This document shows, one piece after another, positions 1-5,389 of a DNA stretch of 32,295 bases. Position 1 is the stretch's first letter, and the number at the start of each line of letters is the position of its first letter. The notes beneath the pieces are model-generated. The model had not been told where the DNA came from. It ran no database searches and saw only the letters and a program-made list of their open reading frames with translations. The translations under genes and the position numbers were made by a program. The stretch is from positions 1 to 32,295 of the forward strand of contig JAFXJX010000006.1 of the NCBI GenBank assembly GCA_017532025.1, read 5' to 3'. Source of the DNA: Clostridia bacterium. GTDB taxonomy: Bacteria > Bacillota > Clostridia > Oscillospirales > CAG-272.

Positions 1-114
1 GTACAGGGCGACGAGCAGTTTGAGATCGACGATAACCGCAGCCTTGACAAGATGTATAAAGATATTGAGAGCGAAGGTCTTCAGCCCGTTCTGAATGATT
101 ATCTCTACGTATAA
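1..114 (+). CDS. thiH: C-terminal end of 2-iminoacetate synthase ThiH (partial, start outside window)
   Basis: The first 37 codons are open from base 1 to a TAA at 112-114. The visible tail, with EQFEIDDNRSLDKMYKDI and a terminal LQPVLNDYLYV, resembles the end of ThiH, which typically has a Q-F-x-I-x-D-x-R-S segment followed by a G-x-x-P-V stretch close to the C-terminus. ThiH is a radical SAM tyrosine lyase that makes dehydroglycine for the thiazole half of thiamine. Its iron-sulfur motif lies outside the window, so the call rests on the tail and on the thiE and thiD genes directly downstream. The ribosome binding site of thiE overlaps the stop codon, which indicates one operon. HydG, a relative, ends in a Cys-rich tail that is absent here. 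Confidence 0.7.
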   Translation, partial: VQGDEQFEIDDNRSLDKMYKDIESEGLQPVLNDYLYV

Positions 115-124
115 GGAGAAGAAT

Positions 125-769
125 ATGAAAAGCTTTGATACAACACTTTACTTTATAACCGATTCCACGGGCTTTGCGGAAGATGAGTTCCTTCGCCGTG
201 TGGAAGAAGCAATCGCAGGCGGTGCGACCATCCTTCAGCTCCGTGAGAAGAACAAATCCACAATGGAGTATATAGACCTTGCGGAAAAAGTTCACGAGCT
301 GACGAAAAAATACAACGTTCCGCTGATTATTGATGACCGCATCGATGTAGCTCTTGCTGTGGGAGCAGAGGGGGTACACCTTGGAAAAGAGGATATGCCA
401 ATTGCAACCGCAGGAAGAATCCTTGGCGATGACTTTATTATTGGAGCGACTGCAAAAACTGTTCCGTGGGCAAAGGAAGCCTATGAGGATGGCGCTGATT
501 ACCTCGGTGTCGGTGCAATCTATCCGACCACGACCAAGGTAAAAACCGTTCTTACTTCTGTCGAAACACTCGCTGACATTTGCAAGGCTGTTCCGATCCC
601 CGTGAATGCCATCGGCGGGCTTAACAAAAACAACATAGACGTTCTCGCAGGCATTCCAATCGCAGGCATTTGTGTCGTTTCCGCTATTATGAAAGCCGAA
701 AGCCCTAAAACAGCAACGGTAGAGCTTAAGGCAAGAGCAAAGGAACTTGGAATTTATCACCGTTTTTGA
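125..769 (+). CDS. thiE: Thiamine-phosphate synthase ThiE
   Basis: ThiE joins HMP pyrophosphate to the thiazole phosphate carboxylate to give thiamine monophosphate in the cytoplasm. The 214-residue product is a typical TIM barrel of this family: LQLREKN in the pyrophosphate-binding region, DDRIDVALAVGAEGVHLG, IIGATAKT, the YLGVGAIYPTTTK loop, and VNAIGGLN and GICVVSAIM at the phosphate-binding end. The ATG at 125 was chosen over one at 95 because AGGAGA lies 6-7 bases upstream and the protein then begins at the family's usual point. It follows thiH by 10 bases and precedes thiD by 80 bases. The 80-base gap is longer than usual for this operon and holds nothing I recognise. Confidence 0.95.
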   Translation: MKSFDTTLYFITDSTGFAEDEFLRRVEEAIAGGATILQLREKNKSTMEYIDLAEKVHELTKKYNVPLIIDDRIDVALAVGAEGVHLGKEDMPIATAGRILGDDFIIGATAKTVPWAKEAYEDGADYLGVGAIYPTTTKVKTVLTSVETLADICKAVPIPVNAIGGLNKNNIDVLAGIPIAGICVVSAIMKAESPKTATVELKARAKELGIYHRF

Positions 770-849
770 AACAGCACAAATATAAAAGCGGCAGATTGGG
801 GGCACCACTCTCTGTCGCTCAAGAAAAAATAATGTTTAGGAGAAAGAAC

Positions 850-1647
850 ATGAAAACAGCATTATCAATCGCAGGAAGTGACTCCTGCGGAGGCGCCGGT
901 ATTCAAGCAGATATCAAAACGATGACAATGAACGGTGTTTATGCTATGAGCGCAATTACAGCACTGACGGCACAGAACACGACCGGCGTAAGATCAATTA
1001 TGGAGTCCACTCCCGAATTCTTAAAGGATCAGATCGATGCAGTGTTCGAGGATATCCGTCCCGATGCAGTTAAAATAGGAATGGTCTCTTCAGCAGAGCT
1101 TATTCGAGTAATTGCCGACCGACTTGCCTGTTACAAAGCGAAAAATATTGTTGTCGATCCCGTAATGGTCGCAACAAGCGGCTCGAAGCTAATGAAAACC
1201 AATGCGGTATCGGTGCTGACAGGAGAGCTTCTTCCTCTCGCTATCCTTGTTACGCCCAATATCCCCGAAGCAGAGGTTTTGTCAGGGATGTGTATTCATA
1301 CGAAGGAAGATATGGAGCAAGTGACGAAGGTTATAGGCGATAGTTATGGATCTGCCGTTCTTCTCAAAGGCGGTCACAGCATCAACGATGCCAATGACCT
1401 TCTGTATGCAAACGGGAGCTACAAGTGGTACTGTGGTAAACGAATCGACAATCCCAACACACACGGTACGGGTTGTACGCTCTCATCAGCCATTGCATCA
1501 AATCTTGCCAAAGGATATGACCTTGAAAGTTCAATTCAAAGAGCCAAGGATTATATCTCGGGCGCACTTGCATATACGCTCGACCTTGGTCAAGGATCAG
1601 GTCCTATGAACCACGCTTTTGATCTTAACAGTAGATTCGCCCAATAA
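850..1647 (+). CDS. thiD: Hydroxymethylpyrimidine kinase / HMP-phosphate kinase ThiD
   Basis: ThiD phosphorylates HMP twice to HMP pyrophosphate, the pyrimidine substrate of ThiE. The protein of 265 residues is full length for this ribokinase-fold family. It begins with ALSIAGSDSCGGAGIQADIK, the N-terminal substrate-binding signature, and carries VDPVMVATSG, LVTPNIPEAE, LLKGGHS and the C-terminal NTHGTGCTLSSAIASN motif with the GTGC anion hole and catalytic Cys. The ATG at 850 is preceded by AGGAGA and matches the family start; an in-frame upstream ATG at 766 would add 28 residues unlike the family. Because thiC just downstream is destroyed, this kinase probably acts on salvaged HMP. Confidence 0.95.
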   Translation: MKTALSIAGSDSCGGAGIQADIKTMTMNGVYAMSAITALTAQNTTGVRSIMESTPEFLKDQIDAVFEDIRPDAVKIGMVSSAELIRVIADRLACYKAKNIVVDPVMVATSGSKLMKTNAVSVLTGELLPLAILVTPNIPEAEVLSGMCIHTKEDMEQVTKVIGDSYGSAVLLKGGHSINDANDLLYANGSYKWYCGKRIDNPNTHGTGCTLSSAIASNLAKGYDLESSIQRAKDYISGALAYTLDLGQGSGPMNHAFDLNSRFAQ

Positions 1648-1672
1648 CCATGCTTGAAAGGAACCAACGAAA

Positions 1673-1811
1673 ATGAGAAACTATACAACATAAATGGATG
1701 GGTTGCAATATGCGCGAATAAGTTACATAACAGCCTTTCCGCAGAAAACTGACAAGCGAATGTCCTGCTATGATCGGTACAGTTCCCGTATATGACAGTG
1801 TGATCCATTAG
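1673..1811 (+). pseudogene. thiC: Decayed remnant of phosphomethylpyrimidine synthase ThiC
   Basis: Three short peptides in three frames match successive parts of clostridial ThiC. Block 1 (1673-1699) reads MRNYTT, stop, MD after an AAAGGA ribosome binding site; intact ThiC begins M-x-N-Y-T-T-Q-M-D, so the stop is a CAA to TAA change. Block 2 (about 1696-1746) reads GWVAICANKLHNSLSAE, like the conserved I-P-A-N-K-N-H-x-S-L-S segment. Block 3 (about 1734-1808) reads PFRRKLTSECPAMIGTVPVYD, like F-R-x-x-L-x-x-x-x-P-A-M-I-G-T-V-P-x-Y-D, then TAG. The order is that of ThiC and most of the roughly 430-residue gene is deleted. No intact ThiC can be made from this locus. The identification is from remembered family motifs, not from an alignment. 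Confidence 0.8.
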
Positions 1812-1820
1812 TTTCATGCA

Positions 1821-1856
1821 TAATAAAACACACCGCAAAAGCGGTGTGTTTTATTA
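1821..1856 (+). terminator. Rho-independent terminator after the thiamine operon (works both ways)
   Basis: A perfect 16-bp stem (TAATAAAACACACCGC with its complement at 1841-1856) encloses an AAAA loop and carries A- and T-rich flanks, so it can end thiED transcripts on the plus strand and transcripts of the zinc-ribbon gene coming from the right. Confidence 0.85.
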
Positions 1857-1884
1857 TGAAGACTAACCCTAATTTTAATACAAA

Positions 1885-1974
1885 TGCACCCCCTTTTAAG
1901 GTTAGGGGGTGCAAAGTCATTTTAGGGGGTGCATTTAGTGAGTAGGGGGTGCAAAATTGGGTTTAGGGGGTGCA
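1885..1974. repeat. Array of TAGGGGGTGCA repeats, about 20-bp period
   Basis: Four direct copies of the 11-mer TAGGGGGTGCA lie at 1903-1913, 1923-1933, 1943-1953 and 1964-1974, with start-to-start distances of 20, 20 and 21 bases, about two helical turns. Three carry a further T before the core. An inverted partial copy, TGCACCCCCT, sits at 1885-1894 and could pair with the nearest direct copy as a 10-bp stem. The array begins right after the stop of the minus-strand zinc-ribbon gene. The spacers differ in sequence, so this is not a simple tandem duplication. Function unknown. Confidence 0.85.
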
Positions 1975-1976
1975 GA

Positions 1977-2273
1977 TTATTCTCGATTGGCCTTTTTTTC
2001 TTGTTTTTCTGCTTGGTAAATACTATTTACAGAAAAGCTTTTATCACACTTACCGCAATAGAACTCCGTCCAGATAAACTTCACATTACCAATCATATAT
2101 CCATCTCCGCCGGGGGACGAAAAATCGTAGTCCTTGGCTTCTTCAGATTGTGAATTGACAATTTTGGAAATCTTGATTTTCTGTAATTCTACACCACAGA
2201 TCGGGCAGAAGTGCTTTCCCCATTTCATAAACAAAGGTCTTGACCAAATGCGTTTAACATGATGTACTTTCAT
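1977..2273 (-). CDS. Small zinc-ribbon protein of unknown function
   Basis: The 98-residue product has two CxxC knuckles, FCPICG near residues 23-28 and YCGKC near residues 72-76, the layout of a four-cysteine zinc ribbon. Between them lies a Gly/Asp-rich stretch (SSPGGDGYMIG) and the segment KFIWTEFYC. The C-terminus is charged (AEKQEKKANRE). There is no signal peptide or membrane segment. The ATG at 2273 is preceded by AAGGAGG eight bases away and a 17-nt-spaced promoter; a TTG at 2324 in the same frame lies inside the -35 box and is rejected. Zinc ribbons of this kind bind nucleic acid or proteins, but no specific role can be read. The gene is flanked on both sides by phased repeat arrays. 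Confidence 0.75.
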   Translation of the reverse strand: MKVHHVKRIWSRPLFMKWGKHFCPICGVELQKIKISKIVNSQSEEAKDYDFSSPGGDGYMIGNVKFIWTEFYCGKCDKSFSVNSIYQAEKQEKKANRE

Positions 2274-2295
2274 TTGATTCGCCTCCTTCAGATTT

Positions 2296-2324
2296 ATTGT
2301 ATCATACACCCTGCCATCTTTCAA
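2296..2324 (-). promoter_or_regulatory. Promoter of the zinc-ribbon gene
   Basis: On the minus strand TTGAAA (2324-2319), a 17-base spacer and TACAAT (2301-2296) form a sigma-A-type promoter. The start of transcription would be near 2289, right before the ribosome binding site, giving a very short leader. The -35 box overlaps the first unit of the 20-bp repeat array. Confidence 0.7.
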
Positions 2325-2408
2325 CGGTTCGGTTTATAATTTTACGATTGTTCCTATAATTCAACGATTGTGGTTGTAATTTAACGATCCCTTGCCTTTT
2401 AACGATTT
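2321..2408. repeat. Five-copy ACGATT repeat array upstream of and into the -35 box
   Basis: On the plus strand the core AACGATT or a variant recurs with its ACG at 2324 (TCAACGGTTC), 2344 (TTTACGATTG), 2364 (TCAACGATTG), 2384 (TTAACGATCC) and 2402 (TTAACGATTT): spacings 20, 20, 20 and 18. In the sense of the gene the unit reads ATCGTTRAAWT. The promoter-proximal copy contains the -35 hexamer. Direct repeats on one helix face, abutting -35, are typical of operator sites for regulators that bind cooperatively; LytTR-type sites (direct repeats with a GTT core, 21-22 bp period) are similar but not identical. Confidence 0.8.
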
Positions 2409-2480
2409 GTAATAGATTCATATTGTCAATTTAGAGGTTTCTTTCCAAAAAAGTTCTCAAAATGCTGATTTTAGGTATAA

Positions 2481-2518
2481 AATAACCGTCATTCCGTTGT
2501 ATCAGAATGACGGTTATT
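2481..2518 (-). terminator. Terminator of tmRNA
   Basis: A 14-bp perfect stem (AATAACCGTCATTC with its complement at 2505-2518) and a 10-base loop lie four bases beyond the mature 3' end of tmRNA; on the minus strand it is followed by TTTATA. Confidence 0.85.
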
Positions 2519-2521
2519 CTT

Positions 2522-2872
2522 TGGTGGAAGCGAGGGGAGTCGAACCCCTGTCCGAAAACCGATTCACGGAACTTTCTACGAGTGTATGTTACCTATTGAA
2601 ATTCCCCTTGGAGCACCCGATAACCGGGGCGCATCCTTGGGTAGCTTTTTTATGCGTGACTGCTTCAAAAGCAAACAGGCAGTGCACGTGCATCACTAAG
2701 TGACGCCCAAACGGAAGCCGTGATCCTCTTCCGCAGGACGGGCCGCAACTTAGGCAGCCAGAGCTAATTTATTATTGTTAGCGTTTAATTTTAAGTGTGG
2801 ACCTTTATAGAGATTGTCCGGCTCTACTCGCTTATCCCGCTTCACAATCCCCGTCGAAACCTTTACGCCCCC
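2522..2872 (-). ncRNA. ssrA: Transfer-messenger RNA (tmRNA, SsrA)
   Basis: tmRNA rescues stalled ribosomes and tags the nascent chain for proteolysis. The 351-nt RNA starts GGGGGCGTAAAGGTTTCGAC, the conserved 5' tRNA-like end, and finishes with a T-arm-like GGTTCGACTCCCC and an encoded CCA at 2524-2522. GGGGGCG pairs with CGCTTCC to form the acceptor stem, with two G-U pairs. The reading frame at 2782-2750 encodes the tag ANNNKLALAA followed by TAA; the hydrophobic LALAA end is the usual ClpXP signal, while Lys replaces the common aromatic residue. Only one piece is needed, so this is a standard, not permuted, tmRNA. Its protein partner smpB is the next gene. Confidence 0.97.
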
Positions 2873-2891
2873 ATGTGAAGCATTCTTCCCT

Positions 2892-2920
2892 ATTATACTC
2901 GTTCAACGGTTGTTTGTCAA
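2892..2920 (-). promoter_or_regulatory. Promoter of tmRNA
   Basis: TTGACA (2920-2915), 17-base spacer, TATAAT (2897-2892) on the minus strand: a consensus sigma-A promoter about 20 bases before the mature tmRNA 5' end. The spacer contains CAACCGTTGAAC, which shares TTCAACGGTT (plus strand) with the promoter-proximal repeat of the zinc-ribbon promoter. Confidence 0.9.
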
Positions 2921-2931
2921 GTGAAAAATGC

Positions 2932-2949
2932 TAACGCTATATTGCGTTA
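2932..2949 (-). terminator. Possible weak terminator after smpB
   Basis: TAACGC, a 6-base loop and GCGTTA form a short hairpin, followed on the minus strand by GCATTTTTC. It lies 10 bases after the smpB stop and just before the tmRNA promoter. The stem is short, so read-through into ssrA is possible. Confidence 0.45.
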
Positions 2950-2959
2950 CAATACAGCC

Positions 2960-3427
2960 TTAATCTTCGTACCGATTACGACTTCTGAATTCCCTTTCAA
3001 TTTCACGGTTGGCTTGCTTGGCAGCTTCAACGTCGCGCTTATCATACAGCTTTTTACCGCGGCAAAGACCTATCTCCATTTTTAGGTTTTTGCCTGAAAA
3101 ATAAAGCGAAAGCGGCACAAGTGTATAACCCTTTTGTGTCACAAGACCAAACAGCTTGAGAATCTCTTTTTTGTGCAATAAAAGCTTTCTGTCGCGATAA
3201 GGATCTTTATTGAAAATATTACCCTTTTCGTAAGGACTGATATGCATTCCGTAAACGAACATTTCTCCGTTTTCCACGCGGCAGTAGGAGTCCTTTAGGT
3301 TAACACTTCCCTGACGAATGCTTTTCACTTCTGTGCCAAACAAAGCAATACCGGCTTCGTATGTTTCATCCACAAAATAGTCATGGTATGCTTTTTTGTT
3401 TGTGGTAACGATTTTTCCTTTTGCCAC
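2960..3427 (-). CDS. smpB: SsrA-binding protein SmpB
   Basis: SmpB binds the tRNA-like end of tmRNA and delivers it to stalled ribosomes. The 155-residue protein has the family's features in order: [29 protein letters not shown] near residues 10-40, [34 protein letters not shown], and the basic tail ([25 protein letters not shown]) that enters the mRNA channel. The start codon is GTG at 3427; no in-frame ATG gives a better start, and AAAGGA lies upstream at a rather long distance. It follows rsmI by 46 bases and precedes the tmRNA promoter, so the two parts of the trans-translation system are adjacent but separately promoted. Confidence 0.97.
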   Translation of the reverse strand: MAKGKIVTTNKKAYHDYFVDETYEAGIALFGTEVKSIRQGSVNLKDSYCRVENGEMFVYGMHISPYEKGNIFNKDPYRDRKLLLHKKEILKLFGLVTQKGYTLVPLSLYFSGKNLKMEIGLCRGKKLYDKRDVEAAKQANREIEREFRSRNRYED

Positions 3428-3473
3428 TTACCATTCATTCCTTTCGTTTCAGTTTTGACTTGTTTGTATTAAC

Positions 3474-4343
3474 TTAATCAAGTATCTCTTTGTAAATAAC
3501 CCCTTTGGGAACGCCTCTGTCCTTGGCGGTTTGTTTGATCGCATCCATTTTGGAAAGCCCAAGCTTAATGTAATGCTCAACTTGCTCTTGAACTGTCATA
3601 TTCACCCAAAACTCCCCGTCATTCGAATCGGGCGCACCTTCCACAACAAGAACGTACTCCCCGCGCGGAGAATGCTCTTGATAATACGCAACAGCCGTCC
3701 CGAAATCACAGCGCATGATTTCTTCATTTAGCTTGGTCATCTCACGGCAAAGCGAAACCTTGCGACCTTCACCAAATGCTTCTGCCATCAAAGACAGCGT
3801 TTCGATCAAATTATGCGGTGCCTCGTAAAAGACCATCGTACGCTTTTCGGTTTTCATATTCGAAAGGTATTCGCGCTTGTCTTTGGCTTTGCCTTCCAAA
3901 AAGCCTTCATACACAAAACGGCGTGCCGAAAGTGCCGAAAGTGCCAGCGCATTGATCATGGCACAAGCACCGGGAATCAATGTCACGGGAATATTCTCCA
4001 CCGCACACAGACGAACCATATCCTCCCCGGGATCGGAAATCGCAGGTGTACCCGCATCTGTCACGAGTGCCCACGCCTTTCCCTCTTTCAGAGAAGCAAT
4101 GATTTCTTCCCCTCTTTGGCGTTTGTTGTGTTCAAAATAGCTGATCAAGGGTTTGGAAATACCAAAATGCGTTAAGAATTTCAAGGTATTGCGCGTATCC
4201 TCGGCAGCAATGCAATCCACTTCCGAAAGTACCTTTAAGGCTCTTTCCGAAATGTCGGCAAGATTTCCGATCGGAGTGGCAACCAGATACAAAACACCCG
4301 GCAATACTTTATTCTTTTCCTCACGGCTTGTCATATTGCTCAT
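3474..4343 (-). CDS. rsmI: 16S rRNA (cytidine-1402-2'-O)-methyltransferase RsmI
   Basis: RsmI methylates the 2'-OH of C1402 in the decoding centre of 16S rRNA using SAM. The product shows the tetrapyrrole-methylase fold signatures: GVLYLVATPIGNLADIS at the N-terminus, IAAEDTRNT, YFEHNK, ALVTDAGTPAISDPGE for SAM binding, IPGACAMINALALSAL, FVYEGFL, and MVFYEAPHNLIETL. I chose the ATG at 4343 (289 residues) because CGGAG lies seven bases upstream; an ATG at 4361 in frame has no good site. The gene overlaps the end of the preceding methyltransferase gene by about 23 bases, so the two are translationally coupled. In Bacillus subtilis the same pair (yabB-yazA-rsmI) lies downstream of holB and ricT. 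Confidence 0.95.
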   Translation of the reverse strand: MSNMTSREEKNKVLPGVLYLVATPIGNLADISERALKVLSEVDCIAAEDTRNTLKFLTHFGISKPLISYFEHNKRQRGEEIIASLKEGKAWALVTDAGTPAISDPGEDMVRLCAVENIPVTLIPGACAMINALALSALSARRFVYEGFLEGKAKDKREYLSNMKTEKRTMVFYEAPHNLIETLSLMAEAFGEGRKVSLCREMTKLNEEIMRCDFGTAVAYYQEHSPRGEYVLVVEGAPDSNDGEFWVNMTVQEQVEHYIKLGLSKMDAIKQTAKDRGVPKGVIYKEILD

Positions 4344-5073
4344 GGAAAACTCCGTTCTCATAGATATATTTCATGTCGGGTGAATCTGTTCCATCCGAAT
4401 TTTTCAATAACAAAGGCTTGGTTAAGAACAATCCGGATGCACCGCCTTTTTTGGCTTCGATCAACACAAGCGAGGGGCTATGCTCACTGTCTGCATACAC
4501 GTACGTCATACGTTTAGGCTCAAGGGATGCTTCTCGTAGCGCGAAAAGCAGATCCACAAGACGGTCAGGACGGTATACAACATAAAAACTGCCACCGTAT
4601 TTGAGAATTCTTGATGCCGCGGAACAAAAATCCTTGATTGTGCCAAACACTTCATGTCTTGCAATATATTTCTCAGAATCTCGATTTTGGAATCCGCTGT
4701 CTTTGGTCATATACGGCGGATTGGAAAACACAACATCAAGCTCCCTGCCAAAATCCTTGGCAGAAAGATCTCTAACGTCACAGCAAACCACTTGCATCGA
4801 AGAATCAAGCTTGTTTTCCAATGCATTTCTGGCAATCAAATCGGCAAAAGATTCTTGAACCTCCACAGCATACACAAAAGAAAACTTTCTTTTAGCAAGC
4901 GATAACAGAGAGATAACACCTGTCCCTGCACCAAGATCGGCAGCATAGGCGTTCTTCTTGGCTCTCATATAAGCATACAAAAGATATGCATCACTACCAA
5001 ATGTCAGCCCGTTCTTTTTTTGAATTAAGCTAATGTTTTCGTTGACTTTGTCAAGTCTTTCGTCAAAATTCAT
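4321..5073 (-). CDS. tRNA1(Val) (adenine-37-N6)-methyltransferase family protein (TrmN6/YabB-like)
   Basis: This is a class I SAM-dependent methyltransferase of the YabB/YfiC group, whose E. coli member methylates A37 of tRNA1(Val). Motif I is AADLGAGTGVISLL, an acidic residue follows at VYAVEVQE, and the catalytic NPPY motif (VVFSNPPYMTK) typical of N6-adenine methylation is intact. The N-terminal FDERLDKVNENISLIQKKNG and FGSDAYLL segments are family hallmarks. Two ATGs stand in tandem at 5076 and 5073; GGCGG upstream fits the second better. The product is about 250 residues. It lies 78 bases after the ferredoxin gene and overlaps rsmI. The exact tRNA substrate in this organism is an inference from the family. 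Confidence 0.85.
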   Translation of the reverse strand: MNFDERLDKVNENISLIQKKNGLTFGSDAYLLYAYMRAKKNAYAADLGAGTGVISLLSLAKRKFSFVYAVEVQESFADLIARNALENKLDSSMQVVCCDVRDLSAKDFGRELDVVFSNPPYMTKDSGFQNRDSEKYIARHEVFGTIKDFCSAASRILKYGGSFYVVYRPDRLVDLLFALREASLEPKRMTYVYADSEHSPSLVLIEAKKGGASGLFLTKPLLLKNSDGTDSPDMKYIYENGVFHEQYDKP

Positions 5074-5151
5074 CATAATACCGCCACGACGGGAAAAGGG
5101 CGATGCATGGATAACACCAGCCATCACCCTTCTCGTTTGAATGTACTCGAA

Positions 5152-5325
5152 TTATTCAGCCTTGGGAGCGCCAACAGGGCAAGCACCTTCGCATGCGCCG
5201 CAATCGATGCATTCGTCAGCATTGATGACATACTTGCCATCTTCTTCCTTGATTGCACCAACAGGGCATTCGTCTGCACATGCACCGCATCCGATGCACT
5301 CATCGAGATTGATTTTGTAAGCCAT
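5152..5325 (-). CDS. 2[4Fe-4S] ferredoxin (clostridial type)
   Basis: The 57-residue protein holds two complete cluster motifs, [12 protein letters not shown] and [12 protein letters not shown], the repeated CxxCxxCxxxCP pattern of small clostridial ferredoxins, which carry electrons for anaerobic oxidoreductases and radical SAM enzymes in the cytoplasm. The start at 5325 ([10 protein letters not shown]) has GGAGGTG six bases upstream; an in-frame ATG at 5355 lies within the promoter region. A consensus promoter stands just upstream, so the gene probably leads a unit with trmN6, rsmI and smpB. Such a gene is not part of the Bacillus version of this cluster. Confidence 0.95.
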   Translation of the reverse strand: MAYKINLDECIGCGACADECPVGAIKEEDGKYVINADECIDCGACEGACPVGAPKAE

Positions 5326-5353
5326 AATAACACCTCCGTTATTTGATGCATTC

Positions 5354-5382
5354 ATTATACATCACAAATCTGCAATTGTCAA
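5354..5382 (-). promoter_or_regulatory. Promoter of the ferredoxin-trmN6-rsmI-smpB unit
   Basis: TTGACA (5382-5377), 17-base spacer, TATAAT (5359-5354) on the minus strand. It lies within and just after the last codons of the preceding ricT gene, so no separate terminator for ricT is visible. Confidence 0.85.
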
Positions 5383-5389
5383 TTCTTTT

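Noticed and set aside
1590-1838. An 82-codon minus-strand frame over the end of thiD
   Set aside because: It crosses the thiC remnant and the terminator and resembles no protein family.
1903-1970. G-quadruplex from the four G5 runs
   Set aside because: Loops would be 15-16 bases long, too long for a stable fold to be proposed with any confidence.
1885-1974. CRISPR array
   Set aside because: Repeats are only 11 bases with spacers of 9-10 bases, and no cas genes are present.
2497-2703. A 68-codon plus-strand reading frame
   Set aside because: It lies entirely within the tmRNA gene and its terminator on the other strand; its VEARGVEPLSEN stretch is the familiar false translation of tRNA-like ends.
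2320-2872. Integrated island at the ssrA 3' end
   Set aside because: No integrase gene and no direct repeat of the tmRNA 3' end are present in the window; only the layout hints at it.
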